Assembly: GCF_963674925.1 (NCBI RefSeq)
Contig: NZ_OY771649.1
Location: 1,488,001-1,552,000, forward strand
Source: an uncultured Draconibacterium sp.
Lineage (GTDB): Bacteria; Bacteroidota; Bacteroidia; Bacteroidales; Prolixibacteraceae
DNA length: 64,000 bases
Reading direction: 5' to 3'
The notes beneath the pieces are model-generated. The model was not told the origin of the DNA. It ran no database searches and was given only the letters and a program-made list of their open reading frames with translations. Below are positions 44,934 to 54,578 of this stretch, piece by piece. A program made the position numbers and the translations under genes. Position 1 is the first letter of the stretch. Each line of letters opens with the position of its first letter.

Positions 44934-45707
44934 ATGAACAAAATGAAATTATCAAAACAAAAAATGATTAGGGTTACATTAACCTTAATGTTCTTAACGG
45001 CAGCATTAATCTCTGCTAATGTTGTTCAGGCTCAGGAAAGATTTATACTATCAACAACTGAGTTTACTATTAAAACAGGGCATGAAAGACTGTTTGAGAA
45101 TGGAATAAAAGCATGGAAGTCATGTTATCTCGAAAACGAAGGAGAATGGACCTGGACAATCTGGAAAAGATATAACGGAGAAGGTTCTGTATATGTGATT
45201 TCATCACGAATGAATAATTGGGCAGAACTTGATGAAAGTGATGAAGCTGGAAAAGCATGTCGTCAGATAGTGGTTGATCAAATCATTCCTCACATTGAAA
45301 ATACAGTAGATATGTTTTCCTGGTCCATGCCTGATTTGAGTAAAACAACTGCTTCTGAAATGGGGGTTATTTGGGTTACCTTCTTTCAGGTGGAAAATGG
45401 CGCTATTTTCAATGAAACGGTTAAAGAGATTTCTGATTTAATTGCTGAAGCAGAAGGTGACAAAAGAGGATACTGGTATAACGTTAATGGCGGTGGCACA
45501 GATAGTCCTGATTATTTTGTTTCTACACCGTTTAAGAACTTTGCAGCCTTGGATGTTGAACGTGACGGAGTATGGAAGATGGTTGAAAATGCCAAGGGTA
45601 AAGATGCAACGGAAAAAATGCGGACAAAATTCCGAGGTGCAGTGTCTGAAATGTGGTCATACATGTATAAGATGATGGGCGATTTAAGTCATAATCCGGA
45701 AGACTAA
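44934..45707 (+). CDS. Exported two-repeat protein, dimeric alpha/beta-barrel-like
   Basis: This is a 257-residue protein with a leader (about 1-33, ending VVQAQ); ATG 44943 is an alternative start. Two related segments follow. The first (about 36-105, ERFILSTTEFTIKTGHERLF to WAELDE) and the second (about 143-220, MGVIWVTFFQVENGAIFNET to NFAALDVERDG) share a beta strand, a G-x-x-x-x-F/E helix and a closing strand plus F/W-A-x-LD. The pattern is that of tandem ferredoxin-like modules of the dimeric alpha/beta-barrel group (NIPSNAP/ABM-like). I cannot name a function. It is isolated on the plus strand between minus-strand genes and has its own terminator. Confidence 0.85.
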   Translation: MNKMKLSKQKMIRVTLTLMFLTAALISANVVQAQERFILSTTEFTIKTGHERLFENGIKAWKSCYLENEGEWTWTIWKRYNGEGSVYVISSRMNNWAELDESDEAGKACRQIVVDQIIPHIENTVDMFSWSMPDLSKTTASEMGVIWVTFFQVENGAIFNETVKEISDLIAEAEGDKRGYWYNVNGGGTDSPDYFVSTPFKNFAALDVERDGVWKMVENAKGKDATEKMRTKFRGAVSEMWSYMYKMMGDLSHNPED

Positions 45708-45741
45708 GGAAATATAACATTTCAAAATTTATAAAATACAC

Positions 45742-45793
45742 ATCCATCTATCCAGATTTCTTAAAAGAATTGGATGGATGGATTTTTATTTTA
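45742..45793 (+). terminator. Intrinsic terminator of the exported two-repeat protein gene
   Basis: ATCCATCTATCCA (45742-45754) pairs with TGGATGGATGGAT (45771-45783) with one G-T wobble. The sequence continues TTTTATTTT on the plus strand. It lies about 35 bp after the stop codon. Confidence 0.8.
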
Positions 45794-45843
45794 ACGCATG
45801 ATAAACGTAAAAACCTGAGACTGGCCCGGATATACAATCCGGA

Positions 45844-46626
45844 TTAAAAATACGCTATCATCTGTCCATTTTTGATTTTCAGCGACTGAGTCATTTCGTC
45901 AGTTGCAACCGCCTGGAATACCTTTTCAGGAAGTTCCTCAATGCTGGTAGACCTTTCAATAACCTCCTGTTTCTCCAAAAGTTTTTGAAAAAAAGGATCG
46001 GGTGTTATTTTTTTTCTGAAAAGAAACTGAAGGCCGGTTGTCGTTGAATCGGTGCTGCTTGAAAGCTGATGGTTCCTGACTTCAACAGGTGAAATAAAAA
46101 TAACTTTGCATAAATCATCCGGCAGACTGTTAAGCACTTTATAAATGGCTTTTGAGGCATGGAATTTCGCTTTGTCAACCTGATTGTTTTGTGCATTTAA
46201 AGTGTGGTCGTATCTCTCAGTTTTAGGTGATATATAACCAGGATTAAACGCCGTAGCACAGGTGATAAAAATAACTTTTCTTATCGAATTGCTTTTTTGA
46301 AGTGCTTTAAACAGAATTCCGGAATTTTTTATAACCGGTGCATAAACCTTTGTTTCAGCAGATTTAACATCCAAACAAATAGGATCACCGCAATGAATTA
46401 CCAGTTCACAATCTTTAATAAAATTTTGAACCTGCTCAGCATTGGTTAAATCAGTTTCATGAAACTCGATATTTTGGTTTATGCTGATATTTTTGAATAA
46501 AGGATCTTTCTTTATTTGCCTTTTGTTTGAGATTTGCACCTTAACTTTATAATCTTCGGCAAGAAACATTAATGAAATATAACTTCCGATTAAATCTGAA
46601 CCGCCAATAACACCCGCCTTTTTCAT
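45844..46626 (-). CDS. SDR-like Rossmann protein with degenerate catalytic motif
   Basis: This is a 260-residue protein. ATG 46626 is the likely start; a TTG at 46671 would add 15 residues. It has the extended-SDR/NAD-dependent epimerase layout: N-terminal GVIGGSDLIGSY nucleotide-binding loop, IEFHETDL and LVIHCGDP strands, then FITCATAFNPG. The active-site YxxxK is replaced by FHASK (Phe155, Lys159), so the catalytic Tyr is lost. It may bind a dinucleotide without normal redox chemistry, for example as a sensor or NmrA-like regulator (inference). It is encoded downstream of the soluble hybrid sensor on the same strand, with a gap of about 150 bp. Confidence 0.8.
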   Translation of the reverse strand: MKKAGVIGGSDLIGSYISLMFLAEDYKVKVQISNKRQIKKDPLFKNISINQNIEFHETDLTNAEQVQNFIKDCELVIHCGDPICLDVKSAETKVYAPVIKNSGILFKALQKSNSIRKVIFITCATAFNPGYISPKTERYDHTLNAQNNQVDKAKFHASKAIYKVLNSLPDDLCKVIFISPVEVRNHQLSSSTDSTTTGLQFLFRKKITPDPFFQKLLEKQEVIERSTSIEELPEKVFQAVATDEMTQSLKIKNGQMIAYF

Positions 46627-46775
46627 TACTCTATTTATTGTTTCAAAATGATGTAATGCGAATCTAGGCAATGCGTTTTCGATTTATTTGTACTTTTCGC
46701 GCAAGCAATGGGACTTTTCAATCATCGTGGAGACAAAGGTTGTCAGGAGGGAAAAACAGGAGGGGAAACAGGTGA

Positions 46776-49589
46776 TTATTCTTCCCGGTATTCTGTGGGT
46801 GTGCGGCCAAATTGTTTTTTAAAAGCCCGCGAAAAATAGGACAGGTCGCTAAATCCAAGATTATAACAGATTTCAGAAACACTGGCAGAATTTTGATTGA
46901 GCAAATCAGCAGCCCGTTGCAATCGTAACGACCGGATTAGCTGTCCGGCGGGTTGATCGATTAACGCATTTAATTTTCGGTTTAGCTGCGAAACACTCAT
47001 GTTTATTTTACCGGCCAGCAATTCAACCGAAAAGTTTTCGTCTTGGAAATTTGATTCAATTAGTTTAAGGGTCTTTTTTAGAAATAGCTGGTCGGCAGAA
47101 ATTGCAGATACCTCAGTTGGCCTGATAATAGTTGCATGACTAAACCGTTTTCTTAATTGTTCTCTCTGGGTGATCAGATTTTTTATACGGATTTTTAACT
47201 CTTTTGCGCTGAATGGTTTTGTAACGAAAGCGTCAACACCCGTTTCTAAACCGTTGATTTTATCATCGAAGCCTGCTTTTGCAGTAAGCATAACAATTGG
47301 AATATGACTGGTTTTTTCGTTGCTTCTTAATTTCAGGCAAAACTCGTATCCGTCCATTTTTGGCATCATTACGTCAGTTACGATTAAATCAGGCAGTTGA
47401 TCTTCTGCTGCTAAAAGTCCTTCTTCCCCATTTTGAGCTTCTTTTATGCAATAGTTATCTACCAACTGTTCTTTAATGTATTGCCGCACTTCAGAATTAT
47501 CTTCCACAACAAGAATATTTTTTTTATGGTTTTCAGTTTCTGTGTTGCCTGCAAGTTCAGTTTGAACTGCAGATTGAGCTTCGGGGATAAAAGAAGTTTT
47601 TTTCTCTGGCGTTTTAAGCGTTATATTTTTGCCCGGAGCACTCATTGATGGTTCAAACGATATCGGAAGAAGAATCCTGAATTCGGTTCCTTTATTTTCC
47701 TTGCTCGAAACAGCTATTTTTCCCTTATGCAATTCCACCAGTTCTTTTACAAGTGCCAGACCGATCCCTGCACCTTCATGTTTTCGGATGGATGAACTGT
47801 CGGCCTGGAAAAACCGGTTGAAAATGTGTGGAATTTGTTCAGGAGGAATGCCAATTCCGGAGTCTTTTATTATGATCTCGATTTTTGCTGACTCAATTAC
47901 TCTTACCGAAAGTGATATTTCACCGGGTCCATCGGTAAACTTGAATGCATTTGACAACAGGTTGTATAAAATGGTTTCCATTTTTTCATGATCAAATGCA
48001 AGTCTAATATTTTCAGCTTCTGAATGAAAACGAAGCAATACATTTTTTGATGAAGAGAGAGACTCAAATGAAAAGAAAATGTTTTTTAAGAATGTAACCA
48101 GATTCCCATTTTCATTATTTAGCATCAGGTTGCCGGCATCAATTTTTGAAAGTTCAAGCAACTGATTTATTAAAACCAATAGTTTGTTGGCATTTCGGTT
48201 TGCAATTTCAAGCCTTTTTTTGTCGGCTGAATGAATATTCGATGCGATTACATTTTCAAGCTCGCCCATGATAAGGGTGAGCGGAGTCCTGAATTCGTGA
48301 GAAATATTGGCAAAAAAACGGGACTTCAACTCGTCCAGCTCCTGAAGTTGTGCCTGTGCAATCTTCAACTCATTTAAAGTTATTTCAATCTTGTTTTTGG
48401 CTTCTTCAACATTTCTAAAGTCTTCATACCGGGCATAGGCTATTGAGAATGCTTCAGCCAATGTTTTAACCAATTCCAGTTTTTCATCGGTAAGGGTCGA
48501 AATATTTCCAACATAAAGTATGCCCTGGGCGAAAGGAACAAAGTGCAGGTGAAGAGATTCCGGAGGAACAGATGCCCCCTGGTAAGTTTCCACATTTTGA
48601 ACCTGTCCGATTCTAATCATGGATTTTGTCCAGTTGATAAATTTTTCCCTATTCCAGCGCTCTTTGTAAATCTGGTTCTTTTTCCAGTACTTAATTGCAT
48701 TATTTGTAAGATCATTAGCATCAAAAGATAGATTTAATGCTGCCAGCGACTTACCATCTGGCGTTGTTAAATAAGCCTGAATTTTTTCGTTCTGATTATC
48801 AATAATAAGAACACCGCAGCGCATAAAAGGAACCTCCAGTGTTTCCAACTCCCGCCAGATAATTGGTGTAATCCGATTCAGATCTTCAGAGGTGCGCATA
48901 CTGGCAATTTCACCACGAACCCTGTCTGCAGATGCTTGTTTAATCGCTTCACGGGCCAGCGCTTCGGCTTTTTGGATGTCGAGAAACCGGGTGTAACTTT
49001 GCTCAAATACTTTTCCAAAACGCTTTAAAATCTTGTTATCGTCATCAGATAATCTTCTTCCAAAATGATTAACTACAAATATGGAGGTATAATGAGAAAC
49101 AGAAACAGACCTTGTATAGCCGCCCTCACGCGAAAAAACCTGTTCCTTCCACTCAGGAGTAGATGAATTATATGGTGGAAATTTAAATAAATGCTCAAAG
49201 AATTCATTTTTTTCCTCCCGTGTATACTCCTCCACAAAAAAATGTTCTCCTTTGGTTGTCGCCTCTGCTAATACTCTGTAAATAGGGCGATCCAGAAAAG
49301 GGATAGCCGCCTTTTTCATATAAATTTCTGCCACCCCTGTAGATCCCCAAAATGTGAATTGTTTATCAATTTCGTCATTGTTGATTAGCATGAATACCCC
49401 GGTGATATCCAGGTTCATATTATTCAATTCCTGAGCAACGGTATTAACAATATTCTGCAAATCAGACGAATGACGCATTGACATAGCTTGTTCTCTAACC
49501 TTCTCAAAAGCTTTCTCAATTTTCAACTCACGGTTTTTCGTCGCAAGTTCTTTTTTGAGCGCTTTAATGTCTGATATTGCTTGTTTCAT
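46776..49589 (-). CDS. Soluble hybrid histidine kinase/AraC regulator with two GAF-like domains
   Basis: This is a 937-residue cytoplasmic hybrid two-component protein without leader or transmembrane helix. It has an N-terminal coiled coil (1-45), a GAF-like domain (about 45-200), a second GAF-like domain (about 225-395), and a coiled coil. HisKA has NISHEFRTPL (His431), and the HATPase has LLSNAFKFTD, DSGIGIPPEQIP and GAGIGLALVKEL. The receiver has Asp739 in VTDVMMPKMD, and the C-terminal AraC domain spans about 835-937. Unlike the PUL sensor at 25249-29244 it has no beta-propeller, so it should read an internal signal or a ligand bound by GAF. The target is unknown; the SDR-like gene downstream and the peroxiredoxin upstream are the nearest candidates. 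Confidence 0.95.
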   Translation of the reverse strand: MKQAISDIKALKKELATKNRELKIEKAFEKVREQAMSMRHSSDLQNIVNTVAQELNNMNLDITGVFMLINNDEIDKQFTFWGSTGVAEIYMKKAAIPFLDRPIYRVLAEATTKGEHFFVEEYTREEKNEFFEHLFKFPPYNSSTPEWKEQVFSREGGYTRSVSVSHYTSIFVVNHFGRRLSDDDNKILKRFGKVFEQSYTRFLDIQKAEALAREAIKQASADRVRGEIASMRTSEDLNRITPIIWRELETLEVPFMRCGVLIIDNQNEKIQAYLTTPDGKSLAALNLSFDANDLTNNAIKYWKKNQIYKERWNREKFINWTKSMIRIGQVQNVETYQGASVPPESLHLHFVPFAQGILYVGNISTLTDEKLELVKTLAEAFSIAYARYEDFRNVEEAKNKIEITLNELKIAQAQLQELDELKSRFFANISHEFRTPLTLIMGELENVIASNIHSADKKRLEIANRNANKLLVLINQLLELSKIDAGNLMLNNENGNLVTFLKNIFFSFESLSSSKNVLLRFHSEAENIRLAFDHEKMETILYNLLSNAFKFTDGPGEISLSVRVIESAKIEIIIKDSGIGIPPEQIPHIFNRFFQADSSSIRKHEGAGIGLALVKELVELHKGKIAVSSKENKGTEFRILLPISFEPSMSAPGKNITLKTPEKKTSFIPEAQSAVQTELAGNTETENHKKNILVVEDNSEVRQYIKEQLVDNYCIKEAQNGEEGLLAAEDQLPDLIVTDVMMPKMDGYEFCLKLRSNEKTSHIPIVMLTAKAGFDDKINGLETGVDAFVTKPFSAKELKIRIKNLITQREQLRKRFSHATIIRPTEVSAISADQLFLKKTLKLIESNFQDENFSVELLAGKINMSVSQLNRKLNALIDQPAGQLIRSLRLQRAADLLNQNSASVSEICYNLGFSDLSYFSRAFKKQFGRTPTEYREE

Positions 49590-50132
49590 TTATGACTATT
49601 AAAATGACGGAATATAATTGCCCGATCCTACGACTCCCGGGAGCCCGTAATAATAAGTATGATTAATATGACGCTTTACTACTTAATCTCATTCCCGACG
49701 TGAGATATAAGGATTTTTTGATTCATTCAATATACGGATATTCTTATAAATGCAAAATGTTTACATAGGGTGGTTTGCAGTGTTTCAGCCGGAATTACTT
49801 AAACCACGTCGGCTGTATCGCGTGGACTCTTCACCTTAACAGGGAGGAGAAACTTTCTACAACCATTTTATTTTCTGTCAGCGATTATGCTAAAGGCATC
49901 ATTCTGTGGCAAATTACTTTTATCAGCTTAAAGTCGAATGGAAACAATTAAGCACCTGTTTCTGCCTCATGTGTGAATGGTGTAACTCTTATTCTTAATT
50001 TGGTTACAATATTTGATAAATTCGATGTTGTTGATGGTATACAAAGCAAAAAGGGTAACAAAACTGCTACCCCTTATGAATTCAAAATACCGTAATAACC
50101 AGGTATTACAAATATTCTTTATTTCACTACAA
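49590..50132. other. Spacer between peroxiredoxin and soluble hybrid sensor
   Basis: This 543-bp spacer has no gene that I can support. It contains the peroxiredoxin terminator (50048-50075) and a 10-bp palindrome, CTCCCGGGAG, at 49634-49643, about 45 bp upstream of the sensor start. That palindrome is a possible operator but could be chance. Confidence 0.45.
50048..50075 (-). terminator. Intrinsic terminator of the peroxiredoxin gene
   Basis: Read on the minus strand, AAGGGGTAGCAG pairs with a TGTTACCCTTT-type arm around a short T-rich loop, with three G-T or weak pairs. The 3' arm ends in a run of T residues. It lies about 60 bp after the stop codon. Confidence 0.65.
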
Positions 50133-50861
50133 TCATTCTTGCATTTTTTTAAACCACAACCTATCTCCAACCTGGTAAAAATCTTTTTCCAAATCGGGAT
50201 TAGCTGCCAACTCTGCTTTTGTGTATGGGAAATAAGGTACCAAAACATCATCTCCATCATTCCAGCCTGCAGGTGTTAACACATCAGCTGCAGCAGTAGT
50301 TTGAAGTGCCTGAATAATACGAATAATTTCATCCATATTTCGTCCAACCCTCATTGGATAAAAGTTAACAGAACACACAACGTTGTTATCATCAATAATA
50401 AATACTCCTCTTACATCTTCTGTTGTACTTGTAGGAACATGTATCATTCCATATTCTTTTGATACTGATACATCTGAATCGTCAATTATTGGGAAATTGA
50501 TTTTTAACGTCCCTCTGTTTTTGTAGTCTAATTCTTCCATATGAGCTTTCCACATAACATGTTGACTCAAAACGTCGGTGGAAATTACTGCAATCTTAAC
50601 TCCCAAACGCTCAAATTCGCTTTGCCTGTAGGCCAGCTCCAGTAATTCAGATGTACATACTGGCGTAAAATCCCGTGGGTGACTAAAAAGGACTTTCCAA
50701 TTAGTACCAAAGTCGTCAGGAAATACAATTTTCCCTTCTGTTGATTTGGCTTTAAAAGACGGAGCTTTTGAACCGATTAAAGGAATTTTACCACCTTCCT
50801 GGGCAACTGTTGCTCCCATAATGAATACCGATAAAATCAGTGCTAATGTAATTTTTTTCAT
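50133..50861 (-). CDS. Exported 1-Cys (Prx6-type) peroxiredoxin
   Basis: This is a 242-residue peroxiredoxin that reduces peroxides with a thiol. The peroxidatic motif RDFTPVCT gives Cys69. The C-terminal dimerisation extension (about 170-235, LQTTAAADVLTPAGWNDGDDV) is that of the Prx6/1-Cys group. A leader (1-20, ending ATVAQ) predicts export to the periplasm, which is unusual for this normally cytosolic group. Another Cys near residue 156 (NVVCSVNFYP) is not in the standard resolving position. It is a single gene with its own terminator. I infer oxidative-stress defence at the cell envelope. Confidence 0.93.
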   Translation of the reverse strand: MKKITLALILSVFIMGATVAQEGGKIPLIGSKAPSFKAKSTEGKIVFPDDFGTNWKVLFSHPRDFTPVCTSELLELAYRQSEFERLGVKIAVISTDVLSQHVMWKAHMEELDYKNRGTLKINFPIIDDSDVSVSKEYGMIHVPTSTTEDVRGVFIIDDNNVVCSVNFYPMRVGRNMDEIIRIIQALQTTAAADVLTPAGWNDGDDVLVPYFPYTKAELAANPDLEKDFYQVGDRLWFKKMQE

Positions 50862-51664
50862 GACTTAAAATTTTTTAATATTTTGAAATTCAATAGCAAG
50901 GTAGAGTCTTGTACTCCAGCACTGATATGTTGAATAACATATATGCATTCTAGTGTTTTAATTAGTTTTTGTCACATATGCATTATTACCATCTATCAAA
51001 TATCTAATTGAATTCTTTTTTGATATTTACGTTTCTATTTGATATTTATCGATGGAATATTATTTCATATAGATATTACGAGATAAATGGATGTTTATAG
51101 GTTTTATTTGAAATTACCTTATATAGCCCGCATTTAATAGAATTAATTGGTCGATTTTTCTATTTAGCACCACATATAAACAAGACACAATCACTACTGC
51201 ACTTATACACTTGATCTTCTGGCTATTACATAATTTTTCTAGTTATAAAAAAGCAAAAACACCTGTAAAAAAGGAAAACCAAATAAGGCAATAACTAAAT
51301 TGTTCGAATCTTTTATTATCATAAATTGTAAAACAAAGGTTTAATTTTGAATCCTTACACCCATTATCAGAGATGGATATTCCCATGAGATGTATGCAAA
51401 ATTAAAATCCACTGAAAAATGGTAAAAGGCTGCCAGTATTGATGACCTTTATTCAGTGAGTTTAGATTTGAATAGACTGATTATATTGGATTTACACCAA
51501 AACAGATAATCAGTAGGATAAATGAGAAATTTTGAACCTCAACATCTTCTACTTTGCACTTCTTTGTGGCTTATTCCATCTACCGAGCCTTCTGTTCTAA
51601 CCGTTTCGTTTTTGTTTAGTTTGTATTTTATTTTAGATAAGTTTTTTTGAACTGTAGTATTCTG
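50862..51664. other. AT-rich spacer of about 800 bp, no supported gene
   Basis: I searched both strands and found only short frames rich in stops. A stretch near 51380-51500 (plus) gives a broken translation with KAASIDDLYSVSLDLNRLI. It could be a gene remnant but matches nothing I know. No tRNA, repeat or mobile-element end is visible. Confidence 0.45.
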
Positions 51665-52681
51665 TTAGAACTGAACCAGAATCTTCATTATTTTTCCAGG
51701 TGCTTCAGCCCATTCTTTCATTGCGACGGGTGCTTCTTCCGGGCTTACTGGTTTCGAAATCAAAATGTTTTCATCAAGCTGACTGCTTTTCAGGTACTTT
51801 ATAACGGCTTCAAAATCGGATGGATTTGCATTACGCGACCCCATTATTTCCAGTTCTTTCTGCACCCAAAGCTTGGTTGAAAACGCTACCTCCGTGCCGG
51901 CATAACCAATACAAACTACCCGGCCTGCAAAAGCTACTTCTTCAATTGCTGCCCGATATGTAACCGGGTTTCCGGCTGCTTCAATAACAACGTTTGGACC
52001 ATCACCATTTGTAATTTCCTGAAGCTCATGGTGTAAATCCTTTTCTTTCGAATTAATGATAAAATCTGCCCCCAGTTGCTGTGCTAATTTAAGCTTCACA
52101 TCGTCAATATCTACAGCAATTACAGTGGCTCCGCGTAATTTGGCACGAACAATAGCTCCACTTCCAATCATCCCGCAACCAAATACCACCACAGTATCTG
52201 TGTCCGTCACTTTTCCGTTATCAATGGCATGAAAACCAACAGTTAGCGGCTCTACCAAAGACAGCTGTACATCCGACAAAGCCTCATCTTTTAACACTTT
52301 TTGCCACGGAACTACAATATATTCGGCCATTGCACCATCACGCTGAACGCCCAGTGTTTCGTTGTAACGGCAGGCATTAAAACGTTTTTGTTTACACGAT
52401 GTGCATTGTCCGCAATTGGTGTAAGGTACAACCGTAACACTTTGGCCTTTCTGAAAACCTTCAGGCACCTCGTCACCGGTTTTTTCGATAACTGCCGATA
52501 TTTCGTGCCCCGGAATACGCGGATATTGCACCATCGGGTTTTTCCCGAGATATGTACTTAAATCGGAGCCGCAAAATCCAACATATTTTATTCTAAGAAG
52601 AACCTCTCCTTTGCCCATTTTTGGCATTGCCCTTTCAACAACCTTTACATCACCGGGAGTTGTTATTTCTATTGCTTTCAT
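51665..52681 (-). CDS. Zinc-dependent MDR dehydrogenase, likely L-galactonate 5-dehydrogenase or similar sugar-acid dehydrogenase
   Basis: This is a 338-residue cytoplasmic medium-chain dehydrogenase. Catalytic zinc ligands are Cys37 (GFCGSD) and His59-Glu60 (PGHE). The structural zinc site is Cys90, Cys93, Cys96 and Cys104. The Rossmann motif is VVVFGCGMIGSGAI. It is the last gene of a four-gene operon with mutarotase, aldose dehydrogenase and lactonase. In the L-galactose pathway described for Bacteroides vulgatus, the same trio of aldo/keto reductase, COG3618 lactonase and zinc dehydrogenase makes D-tagaturonate. For L-fucose the analogous step would act on L-fuconate or its keto-deoxy product. 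I favour a sugar-acid dehydrogenase role; the exact substrate is open. Confidence 0.88.
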   Translation of the reverse strand: MKAIEITTPGDVKVVERAMPKMGKGEVLLRIKYVGFCGSDLSTYLGKNPMVQYPRIPGHEISAVIEKTGDEVPEGFQKGQSVTVVPYTNCGQCTSCKQKRFNACRYNETLGVQRDGAMAEYIVVPWQKVLKDEALSDVQLSLVEPLTVGFHAIDNGKVTDTDTVVVFGCGMIGSGAIVRAKLRGATVIAVDIDDVKLKLAQQLGADFIINSKEKDLHHELQEITNGDGPNVVIEAAGNPVTYRAAIEEVAFAGRVVCIGYAGTEVAFSTKLWVQKELEIMGSRNANPSDFEAVIKYLKSSQLDENILISKPVSPEEAPVAMKEWAEAPGKIMKILVQF

Positions 52682-52695
52682 CTGTTTTCCTAAAA

Positions 52696-53523
52696 TTAAA
52701 TGTTATAAATCCTTTGTGCATTTTTATACAGGATTAAATCCTGTTCTTCGTTTGTAAGCTTCGAAATCGTTTTTTTAACCAAATCCAGCCAGTTGGAATA
52801 GTTTGTAGCCACCAGACACACCGGCCAGTCGGAACCAAATAGCAGCCGCGAAGGACCAAAAGCGTCCAGTACGGTTTCGAAATAAGGTTTGAGTTGCTCG
52901 TCAGTCCATAATTTGTAGTCGGCCTCAGTAACCATCCCGCTTATTTTACACGAAACATTTTCGCGCTTAGCCAGCTCTTTTATATTCTCCGCCCATGGTT
53001 CCAATTCATTTATTTTGATTTTTGGTTTGGCAATATGATCTACCACAAACTGCTGCCCGGGATGCTGATCAACAAAACGTATTGTATTGGGTAGCTGGTG
53101 TTCAAAAATCAGAATATCGTAAACCAGGTTGTAGTTTTTTAATAATGAAATTCCCTTATTAAAATCCTTCCCTAAAATGAATTCAGGATCAGGCTCTCCC
53201 TGAACAACGTGCCGAACTCCTTTTAGCCATAGATTACTTTTATACCTATCTAAAATTTGTTGAATATTTTCATCAGCCAAAGGCACCCATCCCACAACCC
53301 CTTTCATAAAGTCGTTTTCGGAAGCCAGCTTTAAAAGCCAGTTGGTTTCTTCCAGCGATTGACGTGCCTGCACGGTTACAACACCTTCAACTCCGGTGTC
53401 AGCCAGCGTAGCTTGCAAATCAGCAGGTAAAAATGACTTCCTGATGGTCGCCATTTCATCATCAATCCAATCAAATTCAACCGGATTGTAGTTCCATAAA
53501 TGATGATGTGTATCAATAATCAT
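52696..53523 (-). CDS. COG3618 amidohydrolase-type sugar-acid lactonase
   Basis: This is a 275-residue amidohydrolase-superfamily protein of the L-fuconolactonase/L-galactonolactonase/L-rhamnonolactonase group. The metal site HxH is at His6 and His8 (IIDTHHHLW), FVVDHIAKP carries the His on a later strand, and FGSDWPV holds the conserved Asp. It opens the lactone made by the aldose dehydrogenase to the free sugar acid in the cytoplasm. It lies 11 bp after the aldo/keto reductase and 14 bp before the zinc dehydrogenase. The substrate is predicted to be an L-sugar lactone from the company it keeps. Confidence 0.92.
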   Translation of the reverse strand: MIIDTHHHLWNYNPVEFDWIDDEMATIRKSFLPADLQATLADTGVEGVVTVQARQSLEETNWLLKLASENDFMKGVVGWVPLADENIQQILDRYKSNLWLKGVRHVVQGEPDPEFILGKDFNKGISLLKNYNLVYDILIFEHQLPNTIRFVDQHPGQQFVVDHIAKPKIKINELEPWAENIKELAKRENVSCKISGMVTEADYKLWTDEQLKPYFETVLDAFGPSRLLFGSDWPVCLVATNYSNWLDLVKKTISKLTNEEQDLILYKNAQRIYNI

Positions 53524-53534
53524 AAGCTTCTGTT

Positions 53535-54578
53535 TTATAAATAAGGATATTCAGCGTCTATAATTTGTTCACTTTTTAGCTCAGCCCAAAATGCTTCAGG
53601 AAACTCCTGACTCAGAAGCGTTTTGTTGTGTTCCATGCGGTGCGGTTTACTCGGGTTTAACGCAACGGCAGCTATCTGAGGTGCCGAGAGTGCAAACTTT
53701 AAACAGGCATCACCGGGAGTTACATGGTGTTTCTCGCAAACAGCAAAAAACTTTTCGCGCCAGGCAAACAAATGCTGGTCGGCAGTATCTTTCGGATCAA
53801 CAACCCGATAATCAAAATATTCGCCGCCGGTTAAAAAACCTGCGTTAAATATTGCCGAGTTTATAATACCCACGCCATCTTTTTCAAGCTGAACCATAAA
53901 ATCAACGATCGTCTTTGGATGATGATAAATGGTAAATTTATTGGCAAACATTACCCAGTCGAATTTCACCACTTCGTACAATTCTTTTATTACCAGCCAA
54001 TCTTTTGAGCCAATGCCAACCGCCTTTACTTCACCTTTTTGTTTTAGTTCGAATAAAGCTTTATAAGCCCCTAAAATATCATCCTTGCGTTTTTGCCGGT
54101 CATTTTCGTTGCTTGCAGCCATTAAGTATTCATCAGGATCGTGAACAGAAACAATCTCAGGCTTAAATTTCCCGCCCAACAATTCACATCCCTGTTGCCA
54201 GCATTCCAAAATTCCTTCGTAACTGATCTTCTGAACGGCATCATATTCCAGGTTTGCCCAGGCTCCCGGCTCGAATGTTGGCTCAGCACTTGTTAGCGGT
54301 ACACGGTACCACCCCAATTTATTGCTTATTGTAATTTGCGAGGGATCAACACCGAGTTTTTCCAGCCCTTGTCCGATAACTTCCAATGCAAGTCCGGCAC
54401 CATATTTCCCGGCACTGTCGATCATTACTTTCCCATCGGCCACGTTAAACCATTCCTGCATAAGGTTTAGCTTTTCATCTTCCGACAGTTCACGGTAAAG
54501 GTTGCCTAAATAACTGGTTCCGTAAATAATTTGAGGGCATGCTATTCCCGTTTTTCCTAATAATCGCGTTGTACTCAT
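53535..54578 (-). CDS. Aldo/keto reductase, L-fucose/L-galactose 1-dehydrogenase type
   Basis: This is a 347-residue aldo/keto reductase of the D-threo-aldose 1-dehydrogenase group. The catalytic tetrad is complete: Asp54, Tyr59, Lys87 and His146 (MIDSAGKYG, SNKLG, VSVHDPD). It oxidises C1 of an aldose such as L-fucose, L-galactose or D-arabinose to a lactone with NAD(P). The start ATG directly abuts the stop codon of the mutarotase gene (0-bp gap), so translation is likely coupled. The order mutarotase, dehydrogenase, lactonase, second dehydrogenase follows the reaction sequence. Confidence 0.92.
   Translation of the reverse strand: MSTTRLLGKTGIACPQIIYGTSYLGNLYRELSEDEKLNLMQEWFNVADGKVMIDSAGKYGAGLALEVIGQGLEKLGVDPSQITISNKLGWYRVPLTSAEPTFEPGAWANLEYDAVQKISYEGILECWQQGCELLGGKFKPEIVSVHDPDEYLMAASNENDRQKRKDDILGAYKALFELKQKGEVKAVGIGSKDWLVIKELYEVVKFDWVMFANKFTIYHHPKTIVDFMVQLEKDGVGIINSAIFNAGFLTGGEYFDYRVVDPKDTADQHLFAWREKFFAVCEKHHVTPGDACLKFALSAPQIAAVALNPSKPHRMEHNKTLLSQEFPEAFWAELKSEQIIDAEYPYL

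Noticed and set aside
51380..51500. Possible gene remnant in the spacer before the zinc dehydrogenase
   Set aside because: The frame is broken by several stops and the short peptide matches no family that I know.
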